DNA of 64,000 nt. Source: a virus. This document shows, one piece after another, positions 15,328-24,274 of the stretch. Under the pieces are notes generated by a model. It worked only from the letters and a program-made list of their open reading frames with translations. It ran no database searches and had not been told where the DNA came from. Within the stretch, counting starts at the first letter, position 1, and every line of letters begins with the position of its first letter. A program made the translations under genes and the position numbers. The DNA is taken from the IMG/VR virus record IMGVR_UViG_3300025617_000977, positions 1 to 64,000 of that record; one strand, written 5' to 3'.

Positions 15328-16614
15328 ATGGCCATTGCCACCAGCAAAAAGAAAAAACCAATAGTAAAACGCCAGAAGAGTTTAGGCGGCGAGCCTAAGT
15401 GGGATGACTGGGAAAAAATGACTCCGCTGGAGTATTCCAGGCACATTCACACTTGTTCAGATTATTATCGGTTAGAAAAGAAGCCTGCTGATTTTAAAAA
15501 GTATGTAATTGAATACTGTAAAAAATCAGACACGTGGACAGATTACGTTACTAAGTTTGAAAAAATTCCGGACAATCGATTTAATTGTACTATTGGCGGA
15601 CTTTGCAAACAATTCTTACTTGGCCGTCCTAATATTCACAAAGGGTACAACAAGTACTGGGAAGAACTTCCGGGAACAGCGGGTACGCCTAGGCCACTTA
15701 TCGATACCATTGATAAGTTTATTGAAGATCTCAAGTATAAAGCAGACGCCTTAGTTGATGCTGAACAAGAAAAGAAAAAAGAAGAAGCAGTTAAAGGTGA
15801 AGTATACAAGCCGACTATTCAAGAACGTATTTTTGAACAATGTGTGCATATGGACGAAAAGGTTGGTGTTTGGTTAGACAGTTGGTTTGATGATAGTTTA
15901 TCATTTAATCCTAAAGGATTTGACTTTAAAAAGCATTTTTACGAAGTGCAAATTACACAAGCACATGCTCGCAAACTAAAAAGTTTTTATGAAGGTGAAG
16001 TTGCAGAACTGGAAGAAGTTATTACGCCTCCTAAACTTCCAAAGAACGCTACTGAGTTAGAAAAAGATTATGCACAACAACTTAAAGATGGATATAGCAT
16101 CTATAAGAAAAATGATGTCAAAAAGAAATTACAAGCACTTTCTCTTTACATGGGTGCATTAGATGTTATTATTGATACAGCAAAAGCAAAACGTAAGCCA
16201 CGTAAAGTAGTACCAAAGAGTAAAGAGAAGTTAATTGCTAAGTTGAAGTTTGCAGTTAACGATGATAAGTTCCAACTAGCAAGTGTTAACCCAACTGAAA
16301 TTATAGGGTGTAACGAACTTTGGGTGTTTAATATTAAAACACGTAAACTAGGAAAATATGTTGCTAGTGTAATCGATCCTCTAGGTACAGAAAGACCTGG
16401 CTCTGGATTAAGTGTCAAAGGAACGACTATTATTGGGTTTAATGAAGAACAAAGTATTCAAAAAACATTACGTAAACCAGAAGAGAAACTTGCAGAATTT
16501 AAATCTTGTGGTAAGCGTAAATTAGAAAAGTTTCTTGACACTATCAACGCTGTAGACATTAAACTTAATGGTCGACTTAATGCCGATACTATACTTCTTA
16601 AGGTAGTTAGATAA
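15328..16614 (+). CDS. Large Lys-rich phage protein, unknown
   Basis: 428 residues. A basic start (AIATSKKKKPIVKRQK) leads into a helical, charged body with a coiled-coil-like stretch (about 200-280, many E/K). The C-terminal third is more beta-rich (ELWVFNIKTRKLGKY). ATG 15328 is used because AGGAGA precedes it; TTG 15322 is six bases earlier. Its own sigma70 promoter suggests pre-late expression; I see no catalytic motif. A nucleic-acid-binding role would fit the charge. Confidence 0.6.
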   Translation: MAIATSKKKKPIVKRQKSLGGEPKWDDWEKMTPLEYSRHIHTCSDYYRLEKKPADFKKYVIEYCKKSDTWTDYVTKFEKIPDNRFNCTIGGLCKQFLLGRPNIHKGYNKYWEELPGTAGTPRPLIDTIDKFIEDLKYKADALVDAEQEKKKEEAVKGEVYKPTIQERIFEQCVHMDEKVGVWLDSWFDDSLSFNPKGFDFKKHFYEVQITQAHARKLKSFYEGEVAELEEVITPPKLPKNATELEKDYAQQLKDGYSIYKKNDVKKKLQALSLYMGALDVIIDTAKAKRKPRKVVPKSKEKLIAKLKFAVNDDKFQLASVNPTEIIGCNELWVFNIKTRKLGKYVASVIDPLGTERPGSGLSVKGTTIIGFNEEQSIQKTLRKPEEKLAEFKSCGKRKLEKFLDTINAVDIKLNGRLNADTILLKVVR

Positions 16615-16617
16615 ATA
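16610..16617 (+). promoter_or_regulatory. T4-like late promoter GATAAATA, 5 nt before ATG
   Basis: GATAAATA followed by GTTGT and ATG 16623. In T4 the TATAAATA box ends six bases before the start of transcription, which would place +1 on the A of this ATG. Confidence 0.65.
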
Positions 16618-16622
16618 GTTGT

Positions 16623-17750
16623 ATGCAGTACAACGACATTGATCAAAACGAAATTAATAAGATTAAACAAGGGCTCACTGAACTAGGTAATAGTTTTGAA
16701 GCCATTGCTAATCGCACAGTTCCTGTTCAGCGAATCGAAGATCGGCAACTGACTGGTAATGCTATCCAAGGCGGAAAGATTACACAGTTTAGAAGTACAG
16801 GTATTACTGACCAGGCAAATCGGACTGTGTTACTTGTTGACAACGGTGGTATAACTGTTGATACGATCAATGCTAATACACTTACAGGCGACACAACAGT
16901 AAGCGGTGCTTTTACTGTTGAAGGACATTTAACATGTAATAGTTTACACGTTGATGAACTAACAGCAGACATTAGACAAGAGCGAAGCGACTCTCTTACT
17001 TTTACAAGCAACAATGGAGATACTCCTGTTGCAAAAGGGTTGAAGTGGCAAGGTTCAGACACTACTAAACAATTCATCTACCAAACAAATCCAGATAGAC
17101 TGTACAGTACAGAGACTATCGATTTGCATAGAGAAAAAAGTTTTTCTATTGATAACGTTTCGGTCTTAAGTGCAACACACTTAGGCGAAACAGTAACTAA
17201 TTCAAAATTAAGAACAGTTGGTAGACTGCAAGGTCTTGCAGTAGACGGCGACCTTAATGTTGATGATTTTGTTTTTTGGGACGCAGGTTCAATGCGTCTA
17301 TCAATTGGTACAGAAACACCAAATGGTCAATTAAGTATCAGTAGTGAACGAGCAGAATTTGTTGTTGATCCGCAAGGTGAGACAGTTAAATTAGGCACAC
17401 ATAGTACTAGTGAATTAAAAATTATAACTGATAATACTGATCGTATTACTATTTCTCCATACGGACATATTACAATCGGATCCAGTGGAAACATTAATTC
17501 AAAAATTTCTTTACACGGTAATGTGGGCATTGGCGTAAATAATCCTTCAGAACAATTTGAAGTTGCAGGCTCAATTAAGTTTGAAAGTAAGAAATTTGCA
17601 ACTGGCACAGAAACTCCATCATCAGGGCTATGGCGTAAGGGCGACATTGTATGGAACAATAATCCTGTAGCAAACGGAACAGTAGGTTGGGTTTGCACAA
17701 GAGAAGGTACACCCGGAGAATGGAATGCTTTTGGCCGTATAGAAGGTTAA
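16623..17750 (+). CDS. Tail fibre / virion adhesin-type protein
   Basis: 375 residues. Begins with a helix (NEINKIKQGLTELGNSFEAI), followed by short repeated beta units (e.g. ITVDTINANTLTGDTTVSG) and 'GNVGIGVNNPSEQFEVAGS', a phrase typical of trimeric phage fibres. The C-terminal module (GDIVWNNNPVANGTVGWVC) resembles tip domains of marine phage fibres. A late box sits directly before its ATG, fitting a virion role. It is followed by a membrane-protein gene and a convergent fibre gene. Confidence 0.7.
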   Translation: MQYNDIDQNEINKIKQGLTELGNSFEAIANRTVPVQRIEDRQLTGNAIQGGKITQFRSTGITDQANRTVLLVDNGGITVDTINANTLTGDTTVSGAFTVEGHLTCNSLHVDELTADIRQERSDSLTFTSNNGDTPVAKGLKWQGSDTTKQFIYQTNPDRLYSTETIDLHREKSFSIDNVSVLSATHLGETVTNSKLRTVGRLQGLAVDGDLNVDDFVFWDAGSMRLSIGTETPNGQLSISSERAEFVVDPQGETVKLGTHSTSELKIITDNTDRITISPYGHITIGSSGNINSKISLHGNVGIGVNNPSEQFEVAGSIKFESKKFATGTETPSSGLWRKGDIVWNNNPVANGTVGWVCTREGTPGEWNAFGRIEG

Positions 17751-17755
17751 AAGAT

Positions 17756-18040
17756 ATGAAACTCGATAGACAAGTCAACTTATGGGTGTGGTTGGGTAGA
17801 ATTGCTCCCCTTACATCATTACTAGCACTAGGCACAATACTAATGTTTGATGTTAGTGGATGGGTTGAGTACATCGTAATTGGTATTGCCATATCGTTTG
17901 GAGTTATAGCATTTACTTGGTGGTGGTGGGTAATTTACGCTGTTAAAGATCTAAGTGGAATGCTCAGCGATGCTAATGTAAAGTTTGGTAAAATCATTAC
18001 CGAATTAAAAGAAATCAAAGAAGAATTTAAAAAACGTTAA
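17756..18040 (+). CDS. Small two-span membrane protein
   Basis: 94 residues from ATG 17756. Two hydrophobic helices at about 10-28 and 33-60 (the second ending in FTWWWWVIYAV) are followed by a charged coiled-coil tail (KIITELKEIKEEFKKR). The layout is holin-like or scaffold-like but not diagnostic. Its stop overlaps the stop of the convergent fibre gene by 3 bases (18038-18039 shared), leaving no room for a terminator. Confidence 0.55.
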   Translation: MKLDRQVNLWVWLGRIAPLTSLLALGTILMFDVSGWVEYIVIGIAISFGVIAFTWWWWVIYAVKDLSGMLSDANVKFGKIITELKEIKEEFKKR

Positions 18041-20910
18041 GCGTAGTACGGTACATATGCTGTAGCACCATTAATTGTTACTTGCATATAACCTGCGACA
18101 TTAACCGCGTCTGTTGGGGTCCCTGACACAGTCTGAATCGTAATAGTATCAGTAACAGCATTACCAATTATAGTATTACCTTGTAAGGTAGTATTACCGG
18201 ATACAGTTAGATTATCACTTACAACAACAGTTCCGCCTGCACTATCAAGTGTTAGGTTACCTGTGCTAGTATCAATTGTATTAGCCGCATTGCCTACCCT
18301 TACACTGTTAGTTGTAAGACTACCAACTGAAACTCCGTTAGTAGTAGTTGCCCCGAAGCCTGTAACAGCATCTAAGGTCATGCTATTTGCATCTACTTGT
18401 TTGCAATATACTTCCCATGTACTTGTATGTGTTCTGTAGAATAAGAATTCAAACACATTAACAGTATTGATTGTACCTTCAACTGGACCAAGATTTACAT
18501 AAGATTGTGTAACGCCGTTGATTTCAAGACTAGGTACATATGCTGTAGCGCCTTGGTTAATAAAGATTTTGATAACACGCAGTCGTTGCGATGTTGTATC
18601 CAAGTTAGTAATATTTGCAACAATTGCTCCGCTTGGTTGATTCCAGTAAACATTTTCAGTATCAGAGGCGTCAATAGCATATGTAGCAGATGAAACATTT
18701 GTGTATACGTTCTTAAACTGAGATCCAGGTGATGCTCTGAATTCTTTTTCTGGCACTACAGGACTAGCAATAGTAAATGGTTGTGCTACATTTGATGAAT
18801 TAACAAGTTCACCATCTGCATTTATGCCTACTCCGCTATTGAATGCAATGCTTGTATCCGAATCAATAGTTAATGCACCAGTTCGGTTAACGTCTGCATT
18901 TACTTCGCCGACGATTTGATTGTTTGCTACATCAACAAGCAGTGTTGTTGCGTCTGTGCCATACACTGGAGATTGTACAGAAAAGTCTGTAATTGCTCCG
19001 CCAGTAATTGTACCTGTTTGATCTGTAAAGGTACTTGCTTCTAGGTTAGCAGTAGCAATATTTGCGTTGTTTACTTCACCAATAACAATACCATTGTTAT
19101 CAATAACAGTAGTTGAGTCTGGTCCATATACTGAACCTGTTAAGTCACCGACGAATCCAGCAGTTCCAAAGATAACTGTGTTTACAGGACTGTTAATGTT
19201 AATACCGTTTGTAGCAACAATATCAACATCTATTCCAGAACTTAAACTAAGAGTACCATTACCTGAACTAATCGCAAGTTCTGTATCACCAGTTATGGAA
19301 ATCTGTGCATTATCTGTGTTTCCTAATGATCTTAAAATGAGGTCGTTTTGTCGTGCTACTTCTATTGTTGCACTGTCTGCATCTAATGTAAATGGATTAG
19401 TACCTCGGTCAATGTTAGCATCTACAGTACCATATATAATTCCGTTAATAGCATCAACAAGTAATGTACTATCGTCTGAATAAAGTGAACCAGTTAAGTC
19501 ACCGTCGAATGTTCCTTGTAGATGTCCGTGGAAAGTATTAGCATAAACATTGTCGTAAGGCTCACTTCCGCGACCAATATCATTCAGTCCCATTGGAGAT
19601 AAATCGCGAGTCCATACAGTGCCTACAGCAGTATCAGTTCTAATTACAGGATTATCTGTAATCTCTAATATTTCGTAATACGCTTGAAGTTCTAATGTAA
19701 TAGTTCCAGTGTTGCCGGTGACAGCATATACTACTCTATATTGAGAACCACTATCGGTATCGTTGTACATATTGCTAACTTCATATGGAAGTCCAGTAAC
19801 TCCAGATACTGTATCAAGTGTGTCCCAGGTTAGCCCGTTAAATTTTTGGATACTTGATGACACACTGGTTGCAGTTGTGCCGCTATCTAGTTGGTGTCCG
19901 ATTGTATAATGTAAAATTCCTGGCGCACTCTTAGCAGTGAATGTGTATGTTTGTGTTACAGTATTTGCAGTAATCTCTCTTTCAGCAACACTAAGACGTA
20001 ACGCATTATCTACAGTACCGTCTCCTAAGAAGTCTGCACCTGGCGAAGCAAATCCATCTTCAGTAGCACTAGTAACATTACCAACTTCGATGTTCTCTAT
20101 ATACAACTTGTTTGTTGTAATAGCGTTACGTGTTGTTACAGTATGTAAAGTATCAGTTTCAGCAACAGCAAACGATCCAATTTCAATTTCGTTTGCGTTC
20201 TTTCTTGTTAGGGTAATACCACCTGTAGAACTTAATTCAATATGCGATGTGTTAGAGTTAACATCAGTTAATTCTAAATTAGTAGTGCCCGGCGGAACAT
20301 CTAAACTGTAATCAACATGAATCTGCATAAGGTCAGATCCTGATGATGTTGTAATAGTTCCACCTTGTCCTAAGGTATCATGTGTGCCATAATACAGTGT
20401 AGTCGGTGAACTATCTTTTAAATCTATCTGAACTTTTCTGTTTGTAGTTGTAGTAAAATTAAGTTTGTAATCTGCTTTGGTTACTGACACATCGTCAATT
20501 AGATATGTAACACCAATAGTATATTCTTGTCCGCTAATTGCACCTGATATTGCGCCGTCAGCAGTGTTACTTAAAACTAGTGGATGATTAAAGCCACCGT
20601 ATCCAGCATTGGATGCATCGCTTTGATCAAATATATATGTTTGACCTTTTACTAATGTCAACGACTTTTGTTCAACACCGTCAACATACAAGTTACCTTG
20701 TATCTTTGAATCAATTGTGTCTGGACCAACTGTAACTACAAGTGTTCCGGTAGGAGACATTTCAGGGACGTTCCAACTTACTCCATCGCTTCGGCGTAAG
20801 ACTAGCGAATCAGTAACGCTGTCTGCCTCTAAGGTCTGCTCAAGAGTAGATCCGTCAGGTGAGTAAAGTTTAATATATCTAAAAAAGTCGTGTATCGCAG
20901 TTGATGGCAT
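18037..20910 (-). CDS. Large tail-fibre-type protein on the reverse strand
   Basis: 957 residues, low in charge and rich in T, S, N, G, V. Near 90-200 there is a beta domain with FNHPLVLSNTADGAISG and LYYGTHDT elements that marine phage fibres commonly carry. From about 450 onward come repeated units of the type GS(V/L)Y.(D/P)DST-L-VD..NGI..G.V, which also occur in the protein at 33110. RBS AAGAGGA (20922-20928, reverse) and a reverse late box (20937-20944) precede the ATG. It is convergent with the 17756 gene. Virion adhesin is the best reading. Confidence 0.7.
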   Translation of the reverse strand: MPSTAIHDFFRYIKLYSPDGSTLEQTLEADSVTDSLVLRRSDGVSWNVPEMSPTGTLVVTVGPDTIDSKIQGNLYVDGVEQKSLTLVKGQTYIFDQSDASNAGYGGFNHPLVLSNTADGAISGAISGQEYTIGVTYLIDDVSVTKADYKLNFTTTTNRKVQIDLKDSSPTTLYYGTHDTLGQGGTITTSSGSDLMQIHVDYSLDVPPGTTNLELTDVNSNTSHIELSSTGGITLTRKNANEIEIGSFAVAETDTLHTVTTRNAITTNKLYIENIEVGNVTSATEDGFASPGADFLGDGTVDNALRLSVAEREITANTVTQTYTFTAKSAPGILHYTIGHQLDSGTTATSVSSSIQKFNGLTWDTLDTVSGVTGLPYEVSNMYNDTDSGSQYRVVYAVTGNTGTITLELQAYYEILEITDNPVIRTDTAVGTVWTRDLSPMGLNDIGRGSEPYDNVYANTFHGHLQGTFDGDLTGSLYSDDSTLLVDAINGIIYGTVDANIDRGTNPFTLDADSATIEVARQNDLILRSLGNTDNAQISITGDTELAISSGNGTLSLSSGIDVDIVATNGININSPVNTVIFGTAGFVGDLTGSVYGPDSTTVIDNNGIVIGEVNNANIATANLEASTFTDQTGTITGGAITDFSVQSPVYGTDATTLLVDVANNQIVGEVNADVNRTGALTIDSDTSIAFNSGVGINADGELVNSSNVAQPFTIASPVVPEKEFRASPGSQFKNVYTNVSSATYAIDASDTENVYWNQPSGAIVANITNLDTTSQRLRVIKIFINQGATAYVPSLEINGVTQSYVNLGPVEGTINTVNVFEFLFYRTHTSTWEVYCKQVDANSMTLDAVTGFGATTTNGVSVGSLTTNSVRVGNAANTIDTSTGNLTLDSAGGTVVVSDNLTVSGNTTLQGNTIIGNAVTDTITIQTVSGTPTDAVNVAGYMQVTINGATAYVPYYA
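18920..19500 (-). repeat. DSTLLVD-type coding repeats in the reverse fibre gene
   Basis: Three units (around 19450-19495, 19085-19135 and 18925-18970, reverse strand) encode a variant of 'G-S-x-Y-x-x-D(S/A)T-x-L/V-VD' followed by 10 or so residues and 'G.V.A.I/V'. The same unit is found twice in the forward gene at 33110. Confidence 0.65.
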
Positions 20911-20936
20911 ACCAGTATTGTTCCTCTTAACATGTA

Positions 20937-20944
20937 TATTTATT
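20937..20944 (-). promoter_or_regulatory. Late promoter box for the reverse fibre gene
   Basis: Reverse complement reads AATAAATA, 26 nt upstream of the ATG at 20910 with a Shine-Dalgarno between. The forward strand of the same spot reads ATTAAATA (20942-20949), exactly 5 nt before ATG 20955, so one AT-rich element may serve both directions. Confidence 0.6.
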
Positions 20945-20954
20945 AAATATCTGT

Positions 20955-21557
20955 ATGTTAATCATTGGTAACGGAGAGAGCCGAAGCGGAATCAACCTAG
21001 ATGCATACAAGTGCGAAAAAATAGGGTGTAATGCTATTTTTAGGCAGTATGGTGTGCGTCATGTAGTGTGTTGTGATCGCAGAATGGCATTAGAAGCAGT
21101 AAAGAGCATGATCAATATTAAGTCCGGTGTATGGACTAGAAAAGATTGGCATGCTGAGTTTATAGGTAAGCATAATGTAAATGCATTACCGGGTATTTGG
21201 TATTCGCCAAAGACCAAAGCAGACGAAGCATTTCATTGGGGCAGTGGACCGTATGCAATTTATCTTGGACTTTTCCTTAATAAAAAAGAACCATTAGATA
21301 TCATTGGATTTGACTTGCACAGTAATAACAGCACAGTGAATAATATTTTTAAAGGCACTCGTAATTACGAGGATGCTGAATCAAAACCAGTTGACCCTAA
21401 ATTTTGGATTTATCAAATTGCCCAGTTGATTGAAAAATATAAAGATAGAACGTTTAGGTTTTATAACACTCCTGAGTGGGAATTACCCGACAGTTGGAAA
21501 AAACCTAATGTACAGAAATTAGATTTATCTGAGTTAGACAGGATGTTAAATGTATAA
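20955..21557 (+). CDS. Rossmann-like MptE/DUF115-like protein, possible sugar enzyme
   Basis: 200 residues. Starts MLIIGNGESRSGINL, a strand and Gly-rich turn as in DUF115/MptE-like and sialyltransferase-type proteins. Then CCDRRMALE, a WGSGPYAIYLGLFL helix and LDIIGFDLHS give an alternating beta/alpha layout. It sits before an oxygenase, a QueD-like gene and a glycosyltransferase. A nucleotide-sugar or pterin-related function is possible. No Shine-Dalgarno is visible; the leader is TCTGT after the ATTAAATA box. Confidence 0.45.
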   Translation: MLIIGNGESRSGINLDAYKCEKIGCNAIFRQYGVRHVVCCDRRMALEAVKSMINIKSGVWTRKDWHAEFIGKHNVNALPGIWYSPKTKADEAFHWGSGPYAIYLGLFLNKKEPLDIIGFDLHSNNSTVNNIFKGTRNYEDAESKPVDPKFWIYQIAQLIEKYKDRTFRFYNTPEWELPDSWKKPNVQKLDLSELDRMLNV

Positions 21558-22191
21558 TCAAGAAGACCTTCCATTATTTCCAACACTAGTAAGTGCATTT
21601 GATCTTAGCGAACATTGCGATATTCCTAAAGCGTTAGAAATTATCAAAAACGCAGAAACAGGAGACCATGCTCTAATACTTGGCGGCAAGAGCAGTTTCC
21701 AAAAGGGCGACGAAGAATTTTTGTTCAATTCAGAACTTGTAAAACTTAGAACTGATATCCAAAACTGTATCGACTTGTATTGTAAAAGCGCAGGACTAGA
21801 AGAAAGTATACTTGGAACTAGTTGGTTTAATATCATGGGCAAGGGTGGACAAGTTGACAAACATAGACATGAAGGTAGTGTAGTTAGTGGTGCGTTCTAT
21901 CCACATGTTGACGACGATAGTTGTCCTTTAATTTTTGAATCGCCATTACGTCCTTTACGCATGAACGATGTATTCGAAGAGCAAAATGCTTTTAGTAGTT
22001 ATAATGTAAGTTGCAGACCACGCACTGGATTGTTATTAGTATTTCCAAGTTGGCTAGAACACAGGACTGATCCAAATACTACAAACCAACGTATTACCAT
22101 AAGTTTTAATACTATGCGTAAAAAATTGATTCCGTTAGTCGCCGCAAAGATGCATCATTATGGGCATTTACCGGTTGACAATGACAAATAG
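21550..22191 (+). CDS. 2OG-Fe(II) oxygenase superfamily protein
   Basis: 213 residues. Starts with the typical LPLFPTLVSAFDL. WFNIMGKGGQ is followed by KHRHEGS (first metal His and acidic partner). FPSWLEHRTDP carries the distal His, and NQRITISFN the Arg for 2-oxoglutarate. All core residues are in order, unlike the relative at 8463. Substrate unknown. It overlaps the upstream gene by 8 nt. Confidence 0.8.
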   Translation: MYNQEDLPLFPTLVSAFDLSEHCDIPKALEIIKNAETGDHALILGGKSSFQKGDEEFLFNSELVKLRTDIQNCIDLYCKSAGLEESILGTSWFNIMGKGGQVDKHRHEGSVVSGAFYPHVDDDSCPLIFESPLRPLRMNDVFEEQNAFSSYNVSCRPRTGLLLVFPSWLEHRTDPNTTNQRITISFNTMRKKLIPLVAAKMHHYGHLPVDNDK

Positions 22192-22203
22192 ATTGTGTAT
22201 AAT
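22175..22203 (+). promoter_or_regulatory. Consensus sigma70 promoter for the queD-like gene
   Basis: TTGACA (22175-22180), 17 bp, TATAAT (22198-22203). It overlaps the end of the oxygenase gene. A leader of about 65 nt follows to ATG 22273 with TAGGAGA as ribosome site; I could not fit a preQ1 riboswitch to it. Confidence 0.88.
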
Positions 22204-22272
22204 ATACACTAATAACATAGGACTTAGCGTCAACCCTTCTAATTCTGCCGCTGTTATATATAGGAGATAAAA

Positions 22273-22722
22273 ATGGCAAGACATTTAAGTACAAAACACT
22301 ACGGACACAACATTGGCTTATCAGCAGTGTTCCGTCAACCTAACGCAGATCATTCACACTGTCATTTGCTACATGGTTATTCATTAGCATTTACATTTAC
22401 ATTTGGATGTGATCATCTAGATAACAAGAACTGGGCTGTTGACTTTGGCGGGCTAAAGCCTTTGAAGAAGTGGTTAGAAGATCACTTTGATCACAAAACA
22501 GCAATTGATAAAGACGATCCGCACATGGACAAGTTTATGGAACTACAAGAACTTGACCTAGCAGAGATTGTTGTAATGGATGGTGTCGGCGCAGAAAAGT
22601 TTGCGGAACACGCATTTAACTTTGCAGATAAACTTGTGCGTGAAATGAGTGACAATCGTTGCTACTGTGTACGAGTAGAATGTGCAGAGCACGGAGCGAA
22701 TTCAGCAATATACGAGGCATAA
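22273..22722 (+). CDS. queD: QueD / 6-pyruvoyl-tetrahydropterin synthase-like protein
   Basis: 149 residues. HCHLLHGY (29-36) matches the CxxxHGH block with Cys30 as the catalytic Cys; WAVDFGGLKPLKKWLEDHFDHK (given in part: VDFGGLK) matches the family's 'DF..LK' and 'LDH' elements; VECAEHGA is the C-terminal Glu strand. In canonical QueD three His bind zinc; here the first is replaced (SAVFRQ instead of AAHR) and HGH reads HGY. Extra His at 27, 29 and 31 may compensate. QueD makes carboxy-tetrahydropterin on the way to preQ0/queuosine and to 7-deazaguanine DNA bases. No FolE, QueE, QueC or DpdA is visible here. Confidence 0.8.
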   Translation: MARHLSTKHYGHNIGLSAVFRQPNADHSHCHLLHGYSLAFTFTFGCDHLDNKNWAVDFGGLKPLKKWLEDHFDHKTAIDKDDPHMDKFMELQELDLAEIVVMDGVGAEKFAEHAFNFADKLVREMSDNRCYCVRVECAEHGANSAIYEA

Positions 22723-23427
22723 GTGAAAAATTATGTTGTTTGCCTTAAGTGGGGTAACAAGTATAGTGCAGATTATGTAAACATACTTGCTCGAATGGTT
22801 GCTAGGAATACTACAGTACCATACGAGTTTGTATGCTTTACTGACCAGAGTGTTGGAATAGACCGAAGTCTAGTTGAAGTAAAGCCTTTGCCCAAACTTC
22901 CTGTAAATGGATGGTGGTACAAGCCTTACTTCTTTTCAACAGAACTTCCAATTAATGGTAATATACTTTACTTTGATTTGGACGTTATAATTTTTAATAA
23001 CATCGATAAACTGTTTACATATCACCCAGATAAGTTTTGTATCATTCGAGACTTTAATCGACACCTACGTTCAGATTGGAATAAAATGAATTCAAGTGTG
23101 TTTAGGTTTGTTACTGGAATGCAACGACATGTGTGGGACGATTTTGTATCGCAAGATTATGTTGCAGTTAAACGAATGCATGGAGACCAAGATTGGATCT
23201 ACAGTAAAGTAAAAAAAGATTGGGTCTTTTGGCCCGAAGAGTGGATACAAAGTTACAAATGGGAAATGCGTGGCAAGCCCACAATGGAAAGAGACGGCAA
23301 CGGTGTTCGAAATTTTGTAACACCGGGTCAGCCAAAACTATTACCTGAATGTAGCGTAGCCGTTTTTCATGGTGAACCTCACCCGCATAATTGTATTGAT
23401 CCTTGGTGTAAAGAGAAATGGAAATAG
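22723..23427 (+). CDS. GT-A-type glycosyltransferase-like protein
   Basis: 234 residues. ILYFDLDVIIF contains a DxD (Asp85, Asp87) for metal and nucleotide-sugar binding, preceded by the N-terminal strand and WWYKPYFF; HGDQDWIY and FHGEPHPH resemble later elements of GT8-like enzymes. It starts at GTG immediately after the queD-like stop. With the oxygenase, SGNH hydrolase and PMM-like phosphatase it hints at glycan or DNA-base glycosylation, but the acceptor is unknown. Confidence 0.7.
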   Translation: MKNYVVCLKWGNKYSADYVNILARMVARNTTVPYEFVCFTDQSVGIDRSLVEVKPLPKLPVNGWWYKPYFFSTELPINGNILYFDLDVIIFNNIDKLFTYHPDKFCIIRDFNRHLRSDWNKMNSSVFRFVTGMQRHVWDDFVSQDYVAVKRMHGDQDWIYSKVKKDWVFWPEEWIQSYKWEMRGKPTMERDGNGVRNFVTPGQPKLLPECSVAVFHGEPHPHNCIDPWCKEKWK

Positions 23428-23570
23428 AATTTAAAATAAAAGTTAATACAGAAAAACAAGAAGATGTCGAATTAGTTGAAGACTTGTTATATCAATTACA
23501 AGATTTACACGACATATTGCAAACGAAAAAGCAAGTAAAACACTCAGCAAAAAGAAGTAACAAAAATTGA
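23418..23570 (+). CDS. Short coiled-coil-like protein
   Basis: 50 residues from ATG 23418, overlapping the glycosyltransferase end by 10 nt and the next gene's TTG by 4 nt. Highly charged helix (TEKQEDVELVEDLLYQLQDL) then a Lys/His/Ser-rich tail. The overlaps on both sides and good ATG support coding. Function unknown. Confidence 0.5.
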   Translation: MEIEFKIKVNTEKQEDVELVEDLLYQLQDLHDILQTKKQVKHSAKRSNKN

Positions 23571-24274
23571 AGAAGTATATATTTGACGTAGATGGAACAT
23601 TGACTCCAAGTAGAGGTGTTATTGATTCTGAGTTTAAAAAGTTCTTTAATAATTTTTGTCGTAGTAACCAAGTGTTCATTGTAACTGGAAGTGACAAACC
23701 AAAAACAGTAGAACAACTAGGAGAAGATACTTATAATCTCTGCCATACTGCCTACCAATGCAACGGTAACGATGTATGGCAAAGTAAAAAGCACATTCGA
23801 ACAAACGACTGGGTTTTGCCTACAGATGCACACGATTGGTTAAGTGTGCAGTTAACTGAAAGTGAATTTCCGTTGCGCACAGGCTTACACTTTGAACATC
23901 GTCCAGGCATGGTAAACTACAGCGTAGTGGGTCGTAATGCTGATGCACAACAACGTGCTGAATACGTTACGTGGGACGAAGAACAACTAGAACGGATTCG
24001 AATTGCTGATAAATTTAATTTAAGATTTCCAAGCCTACAAGCAAAAGTAGGTGGCGAAACAGGCATTGACATTGGTCCTAAAGGTGCAGACAAGAGCCAA
24101 ATTATAAAAGACTTTGATCCAGATGACAAGTTACATTTTTATGGAGACGCGATGCACAAAGGCGGCAATGACGAACCATTAGCCAAAGTAATACTTGACA
24201 ACCAATACGGATTTTGCTATAATATACAAGACTGGAAAAACACTTGGATATTATTGAAAGATTATGACAATTAA
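23567..24274 (+). CDS. HAD phosphatase, phosphomannomutase (PMM)-like
   Basis: 235 residues. FDVDGTLTPSR (6-16) has the Asp7/Asp9 nucleophile pair and the 'TLTPxR' typical of eukaryotic-type phosphomannomutase. FIVTGSDKPKT gives motif II, and a GDAMHKGGNDEP segment supplies the motif IV acids. PMM interconverts mannose 6- and 1-phosphate for GDP-sugars. The start appears to be TTG 23567, in a TTGA overlap with the previous stop; no ATG occurs near the HAD motif. A generic sugar-phosphate phosphatase is the alternative. Confidence 0.75.
   Translation: MKKYIFDVDGTLTPSRGVIDSEFKKFFNNFCRSNQVFIVTGSDKPKTVEQLGEDTYNLCHTAYQCNGNDVWQSKKHIRTNDWVLPTDAHDWLSVQLTESEFPLRTGLHFEHRPGMVNYSVVGRNADAQQRAEYVTWDEEQLERIRIADKFNLRFPSLQAKVGGETGIDIGPKGADKSQIIKDFDPDDKLHFYGDAMHKGGNDEPLAKVILDNQYGFCYNIQDWKNTWILLKDYDN

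Noticed and set aside
19067-20311. Forward frames of 124-138 codons across the reverse fibre gene
   Set aside because: Shadows of the 957-residue gene; composition mirrors its repeats.
22204-22272. Possible preQ1 riboswitch in the leader of the queD-like gene
   Set aside because: The 69-nt leader has only a weak AGCG/CGCT pairing and lacks the class I loop and A-rich tail; nothing matched a known preQ1 class.
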